A DNA stretch of 64,000 nt. Origin: Isosphaera sp. (GTDB taxonomy: Bacteria; Planctomycetota; Phycisphaerae; Phycisphaerales; UBA1924). Below, piece after piece: positions 37,173 to 46,332 of the stretch (positions are counted from its first letter, which is position 1; every line of letters starts with the position of its first letter). Location: NCBI GenBank assembly GCA_013822085.1, contig PNJV01000004.1, positions 33,987 through 97,986 of the forward strand, given 5' to 3'. Position numbers and translations under genes: made by a program. The notes under the pieces were generated by a model. It had not been told where the DNA came from. It searched no databases and worked only from the letters and a program-made list of their open reading frames with translations.

Positions 37173-37323
37173 CGTTCAATTCGATCAGACCGCGCTGTTT
37201 GAGGGGTAAGTGCGCACGCCTATCGCGTCTCTCATGGCGGCGCGGGGCGCGATCGCCCCGACTACCCCGCCCCCCCCACCAACCCCCACCCCCGCCTGTG
37301 TGTTGTCGACGCGAGAGCAACCG

Positions 37324-38115
37324 ATGGCACGATGGTCGTCTACAGCACAGGTTCAAGCCCTGCCCAGCACAGCGAACGCTGGGCGATTGGGACTGGTACA
37401 GTCAAGCGGGACCTCGGGGCCGTACCGCCTCGACGGGCGCCCGGAGGCATCAGGCACGGCCGGCGGTTTGGAAGGACGGTCACGGTTGGCCCACGCTCCT
37501 GAACCTTTCGGCGCTGACAGCCGCGACGACAACGCGCTGATCGAGGCTTATCGGGCCGGGGAGTCGGGCGCGCTGGAAGTGCTTGCCAATCGGTACTTTT
37601 TAGACCTGATGCGGTTCCTCACCCGCCTGACGGGGGACAGGAACTCCGCTGAGGACGTTTTCCAGGAAGCGTTCCTCCAGGTTCACCTCTCGGCGGAGTC
37701 CTTTGACGCCACGCGGCGGTTCAAGCCGTGGCTTTTTACGATTGCGGCGAACAAAGCCCGGGACCTGCTTCGTAAAAACGCTCGCCGGCGGACGCTCGAT
37801 TTGTCCAGCCCCGTCGGTGGGTCGTCCGGCTCAGACGAAGGCGTGACCTTTGTGGACCTCATGGAGGTCGAGGTCTCCCAGCCGGGCGAGGAGGTCTCCG
37901 GGCGCGAGCGTGATCGGATGGTCCAACAGGCCGTGACCGATCTGCCCGTGCCGCTCCGCGAGGTGCTTCTTCTGGCGTACTTCCAGAAGATGTCATACAA
38001 CCAGATCGCGGACGTGCTGGAGATACCTCTCGGGACCGTCAAGAGCCGCTTGCACGCGGCTGTTGCGGCCTTTGCCCGCAAGTGGCAGGCGGTCTCGAAG
38101 GGGCACGGGCGCTGA
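37324..38115 (+). CDS. second ECF-type RNA polymerase sigma factor
   Basis: About 263 residues. Region 2 spans about residues 65-140 (LIEAYRAGESGALEVLANRY, DRNSAEDVFQEAFLQVHLSA, FKPWLFTIAANKARDLLRKN). Region 4 is near 205-255 (VTDLPVPLREVLLLAYFQKM, YNQIADVLEIPLGTVKSRLH). The first 60 residues are variable. The start at 37324 is uncertain; an in-frame GTG/ATG at 37210 would extend it. GC is lower than its neighbours. The stop overlaps the next start (TGATG), so the downstream membrane protein is its probable regulator. Confidence 0.9.
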   Translation: MARWSSTAQVQALPSTANAGRLGLVQSSGTSGPYRLDGRPEASGTAGGLEGRSRLAHAPEPFGADSRDDNALIEAYRAGESGALEVLANRYFLDLMRFLTRLTGDRNSAEDVFQEAFLQVHLSAESFDATRRFKPWLFTIAANKARDLLRKNARRRTLDLSSPVGGSSGSDEGVTFVDLMEVEVSQPGEEVSGRERDRMVQQAVTDLPVPLREVLLLAYFQKMSYNQIADVLEIPLGTVKSRLHAAVAAFARKWQAVSKGHGR

Positions 38116-39560
38116 TGAGTCAGGGCGACAATCCGAATCAGTTTCAGTCGTGCGGTGCTGGCCCGGGCGGCTCGGGTCATGACGGCCCCGCGGTGGGCCT
38201 GACCGCTGAATCCGCAGCGGCGCTCGACGCGTTGATCTCGGCCCGGGGCCGGGTCGAGGGCCTGCCGGTCGCGCAGCGTCTCATCGCTGGGCGTGCCCAG
38301 CGCCTGCTTGGCGCCCTGGAGCTAGACGGCGCGCTCCTGAGCGAGCTCGAACGCTCCCGCAGCAGGGTCATCGCCGGCGTGCGCGCCGCGGCGCGGTCGG
38401 CGCACGCCCGGGAGGCTGGCGCAGGGCTGGGCCAGCCCGCTGGCATCGCCGGGTCGCTCGCTCAAGCACAGACCGACGCTCCGGCTGATCTGATCGCCCA
38501 GGACGCCGACGCGATCGACGCGCTGGTCGCTGCGGGCTGGCAGACCCAGGCTGTCGCACCCGAGCACCGGGCCCGGGCCGCCGCGGCTATGCGTCTGTGC
38601 GGCGTGCTGGATGGCGGGGGCGAGGCGGACGCAAGGGTTGGGGGAGACGGGGCGGTTGCGGGGGTCGGGGGCGGCCAGTGGGCTGCGCAGCTGGAGGGCC
38701 GGCGGGCTGAGGTCATCGGGGGCGTGCTGGCGGCGGTGTCGTCGGACGTCTGGGCCGAGCGCGGCCGGCTGAGGCTCGACCCGGCCCAGAGCGGCGCGGG
38801 CGGCAGGCGCGGGTGGTCGCTCGGGGACGTGGCGTCGCTGGCGGCGGTGCTGGTGATCGGCACCGCGGTGGCCCTGCCGGTGCTCTCGGCCATCCGCGAG
38901 GAGGGTCGCCGCCTGGCGTGCCAGAGCAACCTCGGGGCCGTGGCCGCGGCCATCGGGGCGTACCAGAGCGACAACCGCCAGAGCCTGCCGATGGCCAGCC
39001 TCTCGCTGGCGGGCACAAGCTGGTGGGACGTGGGCACCGACGCGGAGCACTCCAACTCCGCCAACCTGTACACGATCGTGCGCCAGGGGTACGCCGAGCT
39101 GGCGCAGGTGGCCTGCAGCAACGCGCCGGCCCCGACGCTCGGCGCCGAGATCGCGGCGACGCGGGCCGACTGGGAACGCCTGGAGAACGTGAGCTACTCG
39201 TACCAGAACCTGTTCGGTCGGCCCGGGGGTGGGCTGGCCTGGCGGGACTGCCTCAAGCCGTCGGTGGTCGTCTCGGACCGCTCGCCGGTGATCGTGCGTG
39301 CGCGGGCCGGCGACGCGTGGATCGACCCGATGGAGAACTCGCCCAACCACGGCGGGCTCGGCCAGTGGGTGGTGCTCCAGGACGGCTCGGCCGAGTGGAT
39401 GAACACGCCGATCAAGTCCTGCGGCGACAACATCTGGCTCCCCGAGGACGTGGAACGCCTGGCCAACGAGCAGGGCCAGATGCGTCGCGGCGGACGCGTG
39501 CGGTCGCTGCGGGGCGTCGAGACCCCGCTGACGCGCGAGGACGCCTTCATGACGCCCTGA
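38115..39560 (+). CDS. membrane-anchored pseudopilin-like protein, candidate regulator of the adjacent sigma factor
   Basis: A 481-residue protein. The cytoplasmic N-terminal about 220 residues contain two similar repeats of about 65 residues (LTAESAAALDALISARGRVE and LIAQDADAIDALVAAGWQTQ), each ending VIxGVxAA. One membrane helix follows (SLAAVLVIGTAVALPVLSAI), then CQSNLGAVAAAIGAYQSDNR typical of planctomycete pseudopilin-like DUF1559-type proteins, and an H-x10-DG motif near the end (NHGGLGQWVVLQDGS). The overlap with the sigma gene suggests an anti-sigma role, which is inference. Confidence 0.75.
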   Translation: MSQGDNPNQFQSCGAGPGGSGHDGPAVGLTAESAAALDALISARGRVEGLPVAQRLIAGRAQRLLGALELDGALLSELERSRSRVIAGVRAAARSAHAREAGAGLGQPAGIAGSLAQAQTDAPADLIAQDADAIDALVAAGWQTQAVAPEHRARAAAAMRLCGVLDGGGEADARVGGDGAVAGVGGGQWAAQLEGRRAEVIGGVLAAVSSDVWAERGRLRLDPAQSGAGGRRGWSLGDVASLAAVLVIGTAVALPVLSAIREEGRRLACQSNLGAVAAAIGAYQSDNRQSLPMASLSLAGTSWWDVGTDAEHSNSANLYTIVRQGYAELAQVACSNAPAPTLGAEIAATRADWERLENVSYSYQNLFGRPGGGLAWRDCLKPSVVVSDRSPVIVRARAGDAWIDPMENSPNHGGLGQWVVLQDGSAEWMNTPIKSCGDNIWLPEDVERLANEQGQMRRGGRVRSLRGVETPLTREDAFMTP

Positions 39561-39614
39561 GAGCCCCCGGGCCCGCGGCCGAGCCGACGCTCGCCCGGCC
39601 CGGCACGGTGGGCC

Positions 39615-39643
39615 TTGAGCGTGGCGCGGGCGCGGTCTAATAT
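39615..39643 (+). promoter_or_regulatory. sigma-70-type promoter of rpmI
   Basis: TTGAGC (39615-39620) and TAATAT (39638-39643) are separated by 17 bp. Transcription would start near 39650, about 50 nt before rpmI. The TAATAT stands out in GC-rich surroundings. Confidence 0.7.
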
Positions 39644-39700
39644 CCCGACCCGTCCGGCGGAGCGCCGGGCCGGTTGCCGGCACGCCGGCGGAGAATGGGA

Positions 39701-40015
39701 ATGTCTGCCAACAAGCCGCACAAGGGCGTCCTCAAGCGCTTCCAGATCACCAAGACCGGGAAGGTCAAGCACAAGAGCGCCTTTAGCAAGCACCTCAAGA
39801 GCTCCAAGGCCCCCGACCGCCTGCGTCGGCTGCGCGAGGACAAGTACCTCACCACCGCTGAGGCCAAGGCCATGGAACGGCTGCTCTTCCGCCGGCTGCG
39901 CGGCAGGACTCAGCCGCTCTCGGCCATCCGCCGCAGCCCCTCGCCCGAGGAGAGCCGCAAGCTCAAGGCCGAGAAGCAGGCGGCCCGCCAGGCCGCCGCC
40001 AAGGCCGCTGAGTGA
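39701..40015 (+). CDS. rpmI: 50S ribosomal protein L35 with C-terminal extension
   Basis: A 104-residue protein. The first 60 residues are L35 (PHKGVLKRFQITKTGKVKHK, HLKSSKAPDRLRRLREDKYL), which is normally about 65 residues. The rest is a basic, Ala/Arg/Lys-rich tail. ATG at 39701 is preferred over ATG at 39695 because GGAG at 39690-39693 lies 7 nt upstream. It pairs with rplT as usual, but infC is not upstream. Confidence 0.93.
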   Translation: MSANKPHKGVLKRFQITKTGKVKHKSAFSKHLKSSKAPDRLRRLREDKYLTTAEAKAMERLLFRRLRGRTQPLSAIRRSPSPEESRKLKAEKQAARQAAAKAAE

Positions 40016-40107
40016 GCCGGCCGCCGGAGCACCGCGCCGCTGCCTGAGCTGGGCATCCGCGGTGCGCGTCGGAGCTAGGGTGGGGGCGTGTGAGCCGGCG
40101 TGCGGGT

Positions 40108-40128
40108 GCTCACGCCAAGGGCGTGAGC
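40108..40128 (+). promoter_or_regulatory. perfect hairpin between rpmI and rplT
   Basis: GCTCACGCC (40108-40116) and GGCGTGAGC (40120-40128) pair over 9 bp with an AAG loop. It lies in the 257-nt rpmI-rplT spacer, 145 nt before rplT. In other bacteria L20 represses rpmI/rplT by binding leader structures. A similar role is possible. No T-run follows, so a terminator is unlikely. Confidence 0.5.
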
Positions 40129-40272
40129 GTTGAGGGTTGGGGGAACCAAGCGACCGCGGCCCACAGCCGCGTGGACCGGCCCAGCGCCGGTCCGGTCACA
40201 GGCCCGACGGGCCCCGAAGCGGCTGGGCGAGTTGCCCGGCACCCCGGGATCGGGCGGTGCAGGAGAACGACG

Positions 40273-40656
40273 ATGCCACGTGTCACCAAGGGCGCAGCCC
40301 GCCGGCAGAAGGTCAAGCGGGTGCTCCGTCAAGCCCGCGGCTACACCGACGCGCGGAGCAAGCACTATTGGAAGGCCAAGCTGGCGGTGATCCGCGCCGG
40401 CGTCTACGCCTACCGCGACCGCCGGGCCATCAAACGCGACATGCGCGCCCTGTGGATCACACGCATCACCGCGGCCTGCCGGATGCGCGGCACGCGCTAC
40501 AGCGTGTTCGTCAACGGCCTCAAGATGGCCGGCATCGTGCTTAACCGCAAGATGCTCAGCCAGATCGCCATCGAGGACCCCAAGGCGTTCGATCAGATCG
40601 TCGAGCTGGCGGTGAAGGCGGCCAAGGTCGCCCCGGCCCCGGCGAAGGCGGCCTGA
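40273..40656 (+). CDS. rplT: 50S ribosomal protein L20
   Basis: A 127-residue protein from ATG at 40273, with AGGAG (40261-40265) 7 nt upstream. It has the L20 blocks MPRVTKGAARRQKVKRVLRQ, RSKHYWKAKLAVIRAGVYAY, RDRRAIKRDMRALWITRITA and GLKMAGIVLNRKMLSQIAIE. L20 is essential for early 50S assembly and is an autoregulator in other bacteria. A short Ala/Pro/Lys tail follows. Confidence 0.97.
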   Translation: MPRVTKGAARRQKVKRVLRQARGYTDARSKHYWKAKLAVIRAGVYAYRDRRAIKRDMRALWITRITAACRMRGTRYSVFVNGLKMAGIVLNRKMLSQIAIEDPKAFDQIVELAVKAAKVAPAPAKAA

Positions 40657-40774
40657 CCCGTCGGGCGCCTCGGGCGCCTGACGCCGGCTCGCTGAGCCTG
40701 AAAACCGGCGCCCCGCCTGTGCGCGCCGGGCCCGTGCGCGATGGCTGCGCGCCCGGCGGTTGCTGATCGTGCAA

Positions 40775-40798
40775 CGACGCTGCGCGGGCGCAGCGTCG
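40775..40798. repeat. perfect inverted repeat between rplT and dnaG
   Basis: CGACGCTGCGC (40775-40785) and GCGCAGCGTCG (40788-40798) are 11-bp arms around two bases. It could fold into a stable hairpin after the rplT transcript or upstream of dnaG. There is no T-run on either side. Confidence 0.6.
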
Positions 40799-40845
40799 GG
40801 CAGGGCCGCGGCCCGGCCCGGAGCGACCGCGTGCTACCTTCAGGC

Positions 40846-42882
40846 ATGACCGGCGGCGGAGCGTGGCGCGACGACAAGCGGCGCGTGATGGACGCGGTGG
40901 ACATCGTCCGGCTGATCGGCGAGCACGTGCAGCTGCGCAAGAAGGGGCGCGAGTGGGCGGGGCTGTGCCCGTTCCACGACGACCGCAACCCGTCGATGTA
41001 CGTGGTGCCGGGCAAGCAGATATATCACTGCTTTGTGTGCGGGGCCGGCGGCGACGCGCTGGCGTTTGTGATGAACTACCACAAGATGTCGTTCCGCGAG
41101 GCCCTGGAGCACCTGGCCGAGCGCGCCGGCGTCACGCTGACGCCCTGGAAGCCGGCGCACGCCGCGGCCGGCGGCGGCCCCGACCAGCCCGGCGCCCCCG
41201 AGCTGACACGCGGGCGGCTGGCCCAGGCCAGCGCTCAGGCGGCGCGGTTCTACCGGACGGTGCTCGAGCACGCCGAGCACGGGCGGCAGGCGCGGGCGCT
41301 GCTTGAACACCGGGGCGTGTCGGCGGCGATGGTCGAGCGCTTCGCGCTGGGCGCAGCGCCGGACCGCTGGGACGGCCTGGCGCTGACGGCGCAGAAGCAG
41401 GGCTGGGACACGGTGGCGCTCGAGGCGGTGGGGCTGATCAAGCCGCGCCAGAGCGGCGGGGGCCGGTTCGACCTGCTGCGTCACCGGGTTGTGTTCCCGA
41501 TCCACGACGCGCTGGGGCGCGCCGTGGCCTTCGGCGGGCGGCGCATCAACGACGAGGACAACCCGAAGTACCTCAACTCGCCGGAGCACCCGCTGTTCAA
41601 CAAGTCGGCGACGCTCTACGCGCTGCACCAGGCGGGGTCGGCGGTGCGGCGCCAGGGGTGGGCGGTGGTGGTCGAGGGGTACATGGACGCGATCGCGTGC
41701 CACCAGGCCGGGCTGGAGAACGTGGTGGCAACGCTGGGGACGGCCCTCAACGAGGCCGGGGCGCGGGTGCTCCAGCGGCTGTGCGGCCGCGTGGTGCTGC
41801 TCTTTGACGGCGACGACGCCGGGGCCCGCGCGGCCGACCGCGCGGTGGAGGTGCTGCTGGGCACGAACCTGGACGTGTCCATCGCCACGCTCTCGGCGGC
41901 GCGCGCGGCGGGGGAGATCACCGCCAAGGACCCCGACGAGCTGCTCAAGACGCCCGGCGGGCTCGACGCCCTGCGGCGGCTGCTCGACCGCGGCGTCGAG
42001 GCGCTCGAGTACCGCTTCGAGCGCCTGCGGCAGCGGGCGGCGGGGCTGGGCATGTCGCAGCGGGCGGCGGCCATGGAAGAAGAGATCGGCCGGCTGGTCG
42101 AGCTGGGCTTTGCCGCCATGAGCCCGACCAAGCAGAGCCTCGTGGCCCAGCGGGTGGCCCGCGTCTCGGGGGCCAGCGAGGACGCCGTGCGCCGCTCGAT
42201 CCGCGCCGCTGAGGCCGACCGCGCCCGCCGCGCTCGCGGCCGCGCCCAGGATCCGGTAAGCCAAGGCCCGCAGACGCCCGAGCCGCTCCCGACGCGCCTG
42301 CGCGAGCCACACGAGCATGTGCTGGCGTGCCTGGCGAGCCTGCCGACCGCTTTGGACGAATTGCGACCGGATGACCTGTCGCTCATCGCCCCCGAGCGCT
42401 TCTCGAACGCCACCATGGGGACGCTGGCGGCGGTCGTGGCCCGGATCGCCCAGCGGGCGCAGCGGTCGCAGGGCCCGCCAACAGAAGAACTGGCCGGCGC
42501 GCGGTCGGTGGCGGACCTGCTCTCGGATGACGAATTCGCGGACGGTCGGCTGCAACCGGCGGCGGTGGCGCTGATACACCAGTTGCACCAGTGGCTCGGG
42601 CAGTCGGAGCCAGCGGCGGTGCGCACGCACCTGCGCGGGTGCCTGGAAGCGGCCCGGCGCGAGGAGATGATGCGGCGGCTGCGCGCCGGGGGCGACGCGG
42701 ATGGGGCAGGGGTTGAGCGGGGCGCGGGGGGCTCGGGGGGTGGGGGCGGGGGCGTGGAGGGGGCCGTCGGGCCGGCGGCGGGGGGGGCGGGGGTGGCGGG
42801 GGTGGCGGGCAGGTTGCAGCAGCTGCGCGCAGCCCACGAGACGGGCACCAAGGACCCGCGCACTGTCCCCAAGCCGATGTGA
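40846..42882 (+). CDS. dnaG: DNA primase DnaG
   Basis: A 678-residue primase that makes RNA primers at the replication fork. The zinc-binding domain has LCPFHDDRNPSMYVV and YHCFVCGAGGDALAF (CxxH, CxxC). The RNA polymerase/TOPRIM core has FAFGGRRINDEDNPKYLNSP-like text, VVEGYMDAIACHQAG and VLLFDGDDAGARAADRAVEV. The C-terminal helicase-binding region ends in a Gly/Val-rich low-complexity stretch (about 615-650). It lies before rpoD, as in the classic macromolecular synthesis operon. Confidence 0.96.
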   Translation: MTGGGAWRDDKRRVMDAVDIVRLIGEHVQLRKKGREWAGLCPFHDDRNPSMYVVPGKQIYHCFVCGAGGDALAFVMNYHKMSFREALEHLAERAGVTLTPWKPAHAAAGGGPDQPGAPELTRGRLAQASAQAARFYRTVLEHAEHGRQARALLEHRGVSAAMVERFALGAAPDRWDGLALTAQKQGWDTVALEAVGLIKPRQSGGGRFDLLRHRVVFPIHDALGRAVAFGGRRINDEDNPKYLNSPEHPLFNKSATLYALHQAGSAVRRQGWAVVVEGYMDAIACHQAGLENVVATLGTALNEAGARVLQRLCGRVVLLFDGDDAGARAADRAVEVLLGTNLDVSIATLSAARAAGEITAKDPDELLKTPGGLDALRRLLDRGVEALEYRFERLRQRAAGLGMSQRAAAMEEEIGRLVELGFAAMSPTKQSLVAQRVARVSGASEDAVRRSIRAAEADRARRARGRAQDPVSQGPQTPEPLPTRLREPHEHVLACLASLPTALDELRPDDLSLIAPERFSNATMGTLAAVVARIAQRAQRSQGPPTEELAGARSVADLLSDDEFADGRLQPAAVALIHQLHQWLGQSEPAAVRTHLRGCLEAARREEMMRRLRAGGDADGAGVERGAGGSGGGGGGVEGAVGPAAGGAGVAGVAGRLQQLRAAHETGTKDPRTVPKPM

Positions 42883-43101
42883 GGACCCGCGCGCGGGCCC
42901 GGCGAGAGGTCGGGATCGAGGTCGGGATCAAGGAGTTCCCACGCGGGGCGGTCGCGGAGGCCGGATTGCTCGCCGGGGACCTGATTGTGGGCTACATTCG
43001 TTGGTCGGGCCCGCGCCGGTTCCTGGACGAGACGGCTTGGGTGCCCCCAACAGCGGACAACGCGGCCCGCGATCGTCGGGCGCACAGGCCAGGAGCGGCG
43101 T

Positions 43102-45330
43102 GTGAGCGATTCGATCCCCGCGAGCGTGCGTGGCCTGCTCGGCGAGGCCGCTGGGCGTGGCTGGCTGTCGTACGAGGAGCTCAACAACGCGCTCCCCGAC
43201 GCGATGGTCGACCCCGATCGGCTCAACGACCTGCTGCTGATCCTCGACCGGGACGGGATCGAGATGGTCGACGAGATGGAGTTCCGCGCGCGGCTCTACC
43301 GCGCGGGCAAGGAGGCCGACAAGGCCCCCGGGCAGGCCGACAAGGCCACCGCCCAGCCCGACAAGGCCGCGGCCAAGGAACCTAAAAAGGGCAAGCGCGC
43401 CATGACCGTTGTGGGCGGCGAACGCGGCCCCGACGCCGGGTGGACGCTGATGAACTGGGGCCAGCGCCAGCCGGGCGCCAGGCCCGAGGCCAAGCGCTCG
43501 CCGGCGCGCGCCCAGCCGGCCGACCAGGCACAGGTGAGGACCCGGCCCGAGGCCGTCGAGCGGTTCCTGGACCAGGGCGAGCCCGACGAAGAGGCCATGC
43601 GTCGGGAGCTGGCCGAGGACCTGGCGCGGGCCAGCGCCGCCGGGCGCAAGATCGACGACCCCGTGCGGGCGTACCTGTCGCAGATGGGCTCGATCCCGCT
43701 GCTGACGCGCGAGGAAGAGGTCCGCCTGGCCAAGAAGATCGAGACCACGCGGATGATCTTCCGGCGGCGCTGCCTCGAGAGCGACTGGGTGGTGGCGCAG
43801 GCGGCGGGGGTGCTCCGGCAGGTGCAGCGCGGGGAGCTGCCGTTCGACCGAACCATCCGCGTGAGCACGCTGGACCCGGAGTCGCGGGCCAAGACCGCGC
43901 GGCGGATCCCGTACAACCTGGAGACGATCGAGAAGCTGCTGCGCGTCAGCCGCGTGGAGGCGGAGGCGGCCGAGCAGGCCCGGGGCTCGGGGGACGCGGC
44001 CCGCGCCAAGGAGCTGGCGCGGCGCGTGGCCGCGCAGCGCCGCCGGATGGCCGTGCTGACCGAGGAGCTGTCGCTGCGGACGGGCCGGATCGTGCCGCTG
44101 ATGCGCCGGCTGCGCTCGCTGTCGCGGAAGATGAGCGAGCTGGCCGAGGCCGTGCGCACCGAGGAGGCGCGGGCCATGCGCGGGCGCGGCCGGCTGACCC
44201 AGGACGAGCTGGCGGCCATGCGCGAGCAGCTGGGGGGCCTGCGCCGCGAGCTGCTCGAGGAGCCGGCGGCCCTGGACGCCCGCGTCAAGGCCATCGAGAC
44301 GGTCTTCTGGGAGTACGAGCAGGCCAAGCGCGACCTCTCGGGCGGGAACCTGCGCCTGGTGGTCTCGATCGCCAAGAAGTACCGCAACCGCGGCCTCTCG
44401 TTCCTGGACGTGATCCAGGAGGGCAACACCGGCCTGATGCGCGCGGTGGACAAGTTCGAGTACAAGCGCGGGTTCAAGTTCTCAACCTACGCCACCTGGT
44501 GGATCCGCCAGGCCATCACGCGCTCGATCGCCGACCACGCCCGCACCGTGCGCGTGCCGGTCCACATGATCGAGACGCTCACCAGGCTGCGCAACCTCCA
44601 GAAGACCATGTTCCAGGAGATGGGCCGCGAGCCGACGCCCTCGGAGCTGGCCCAGCGCGCCGGCATGAGCGACGCCGACGTGCGCAGGGTCATGCGCGTC
44701 GGCCGAGCGCCGGTCTCGCTCGATCGGCCCGTCGGCGAGCACGAGGACTCCTCCTTCGGCGAGTTCGTCGAGGACACGCGCTCCGGCTCGCCCGTGCAGA
44801 CCGCCGCCGGCGACACGCTCAAGCAGCGCATCGAGCAGGTGCTCAAGTCCCTGACCTACCGCGAGCGCGAGATCATCAAGCTGCGCTACGGCATCGGCGA
44901 CGGCTACACGTACACGCTCGAGGAGGTCGGCCGGCTCTTCAAGGTCACGCGCGAGCGCGTCCGCCAGGTCGAGGCCAAGGCCCTGCGCAAGCTCCAGCAC
45001 CCGCTCCGCTCGCGCAAGCTCGCCGGCTTCCTGGACACCGGCCACCCCCCCACGCCCGACGTGCCCGGCGACATGGCCCCGGACGATCCCCTCCGCCACC
45101 GCGCACGGCGCAGGCCCAAGCCCGCCGCCGACCCCGCTGCCAGCCCCGCCGAGCCGGCTCCCGACCAACGCGACGACGCCCTGGCCCCGGAGGACGACCA
45201 CCCGCCGATCGTCGTCCGGGCCGACCTGCCGCTCGACGCCGCCCTGACCACCGGCGACCGCGAGGTCGCTGAGGCGCACATGCGCGTCGAGCAGGCTGCG
45301 CCCCGGCCGGGCCCGGGCCACGACAACTGA
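43102..45330 (+). CDS. rpoD: primary RNA polymerase sigma factor (RpoD)
   Basis: A 742-residue housekeeping sigma factor. GTG at 43102 is chosen because AGGAG at 43091-43095 lies 6 nt upstream. Region 1.1 ([20 protein letters not shown]) is followed by a Lys/Ala/Asp-rich linker, region 1.2 ([20 protein letters not shown]), a large non-conserved helical region, region 2 ([40 protein letters not shown]), region 3 and region 4 ([20 protein letters not shown]). A long Pro/Asp-rich tail follows region 4, which usually ends the protein. Confidence 0.97.
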   Translation: MSDSIPASVRGLLGEAAGRGWLSYEELNNALPDAMVDPDRLNDLLLILDRDGIEMVDEMEFRARLYRAGKEADKAPGQADKATAQPDKAAAKEPKKGKRAMTVVGGERGPDAGWTLMNWGQRQPGARPEAKRSPARAQPADQAQVRTRPEAVERFLDQGEPDEEAMRRELAEDLARASAAGRKIDDPVRAYLSQMGSIPLLTREEEVRLAKKIETTRMIFRRRCLESDWVVAQAAGVLRQVQRGELPFDRTIRVSTLDPESRAKTARRIPYNLETIEKLLRVSRVEAEAAEQARGSGDAARAKELARRVAAQRRRMAVLTEELSLRTGRIVPLMRRLRSLSRKMSELAEAVRTEEARAMRGRGRLTQDELAAMREQLGGLRRELLEEPAALDARVKAIETVFWEYEQAKRDLSGGNLRLVVSIAKKYRNRGLSFLDVIQEGNTGLMRAVDKFEYKRGFKFSTYATWWIRQAITRSIADHARTVRVPVHMIETLTRLRNLQKTMFQEMGREPTPSELAQRAGMSDADVRRVMRVGRAPVSLDRPVGEHEDSSFGEFVEDTRSGSPVQTAAGDTLKQRIEQVLKSLTYREREIIKLRYGIGDGYTYTLEEVGRLFKVTRERVRQVEAKALRKLQHPLRSRKLAGFLDTGHPPTPDVPGDMAPDDPLRHRARRRPKPAADPAASPAEPAPDQRDDALAPEDDHPPIVVRADLPLDAALTTGDREVAEAHMRVEQAAPRPGPGHDN

Positions 45331-45336
45331 CCCGGT

Positions 45337-45606
45337 TCACCTGGTGATGTGAAATCCGTCGGCGGGCGATTCGCCGGGCAGCTCTGGCAACTCGTCCGTC
45401 CACGCGGCGGCGATCTGCCGGCTCAGGGCTTGGCTGATCCGGCCCAGGAGCTCGCGCACGTCGTGCTCCCGCCCTTGCGCTTCGAGCAGGACCGAGCCGT
45501 CGGGCTCGTTGCGCACCCAGCCGCTGACAGCGAGCGCGGCAGCGAGCCGCTGGGCGGTGGCCCGGAAACCGACGCCCTGCACCCGGCCCGTGTACCGCAC
45601 GCGCAT
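45337..45606 (-). CDS. acyP: acylphosphatase
   Basis: An 89-residue enzyme from ATG at 45606 (MRVRYTGRVQGVGFRATAQR), hydrolysing acyl phosphates. The catalytic Arg is in GRVQGVGFRATA and the Asn in VSGWVRNEPDGSVLLEAQG. The length fits the family. It converges with rpoD, 6 nt apart, and lies just beyond the terminator of the doxX-like gene, so it may rely on weak read-through or its own promoter. Confidence 0.93.
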   Translation of the reverse strand: MRVRYTGRVQGVGFRATAQRLAAALAVSGWVRNEPDGSVLLEAQGREHDVRELLGRISQALSRQIAAAWTDELPELPGESPADGFHITR

Positions 45607-45621
45607 CCGCACGCGGGCATC

Positions 45622-45653
45622 ATACAAACAACGCCGGGGAGTGCCCGGCGTTG
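45622..45653 (-). terminator. intrinsic terminator after the doxX-like gene
   Basis: CAACGCCGGG (45629-45638) and CCCGGCGTTG (45644-45653) form a perfect 10-bp stem with a 5-nt loop. Read on the minus strand the hairpin is followed by a TTTGTAT stretch. It lies 46 nt after the doxX-like stop. Confidence 0.75.
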
Positions 45654-45698
45654 CAAGAGACTACCAAGTTGTGTGCCGACGCGTCAGGCGGTGCCCGC

Positions 45699-46217
45699 TC
45701 AGGCGGTGCCCTTGATGTAGCACACCGGGGCCGACGCGAAACGCTTGACCTGCGACCGCCGGGTGATCAGCACCGCGACGGCCGCGGCGAAGGTCACCAG
45801 GCCCATGACAAAGAGCGTCCCGCCGTCGAGCTCCTGACCGGTGACGACCACGCCATCCTTGTTGGGGCCGGGGACCTGGATACCGATGAGCGCCAGGTGC
45901 GTGACCAGGGCGCCCGACATCAGGGCCATGACGTGCAAGGCGCCGAAGATCGACGTGCGCGGGATGAGGATCAGGATGATCGCCAGGATCTCGTTGGCGG
46001 CGGTGAAGTAACGCAGGAGGGCCTCGTCGACGCCCAGGCCGGACTGGGTGGAGATCTCGTTGAAGAGCCAGACGGTCTCGGGCGCACCGCCGAGCTTGAA
46101 GGGGAGAGTCAAGCCGATGATGCCCGCGGCGACGAGCTGTGGGAGCCAGATGGCGTACTTGGCGATGCCGGCGGGCTTGGGGGCGCCAGCGGCGCCGTGC
46201 GAGGAGAGGCTGGACAT
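45699..46217 (-). CDS. DoxX-like membrane protein
   Basis: A 172-residue protein with four membrane segments (YAIWLPQLVAAGIIGLTLPF, LAIILILIPRTSIFGALHVM, GGTLFVMGLVTFAAAVAVLI). Its pattern fits the DoxX-like family, linked in part to thiol-redox or thiosulfate metabolism, but the function is not settled. The ATG at 46217 has an AGGA site 8-9 nt upstream. It follows the YHS-peroxiredoxin gene by 115 nt, and a terminator follows it, so the two are probably one transcript. Confidence 0.75.
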   Translation of the reverse strand: MSSLSSHGAAGAPKPAGIAKYAIWLPQLVAAGIIGLTLPFKLGGAPETVWLFNEISTQSGLGVDEALLRYFTAANEILAIILILIPRTSIFGALHVMALMSGALVTHLALIGIQVPGPNKDGVVVTGQELDGGTLFVMGLVTFAAAVAVLITRRSQVKRFASAPVCYIKGTA

Positions 46218-46332
46218 GGCTGTGATCCTTTCGATGATCGGTCGGCTGGAATCGGCCACGCCGGGGTTGGTCGGCGCGGCCGGGGAGTGAGACGCGCGAC
46301 CGGTCGTGACTGACCGGGGCGCATGGGAGTGA

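Noticed and set aside
40775-40798. Inverted repeat considered as an intrinsic terminator of rplT
   Set aside because: No T-run follows on either strand, so only the repeat is reported.
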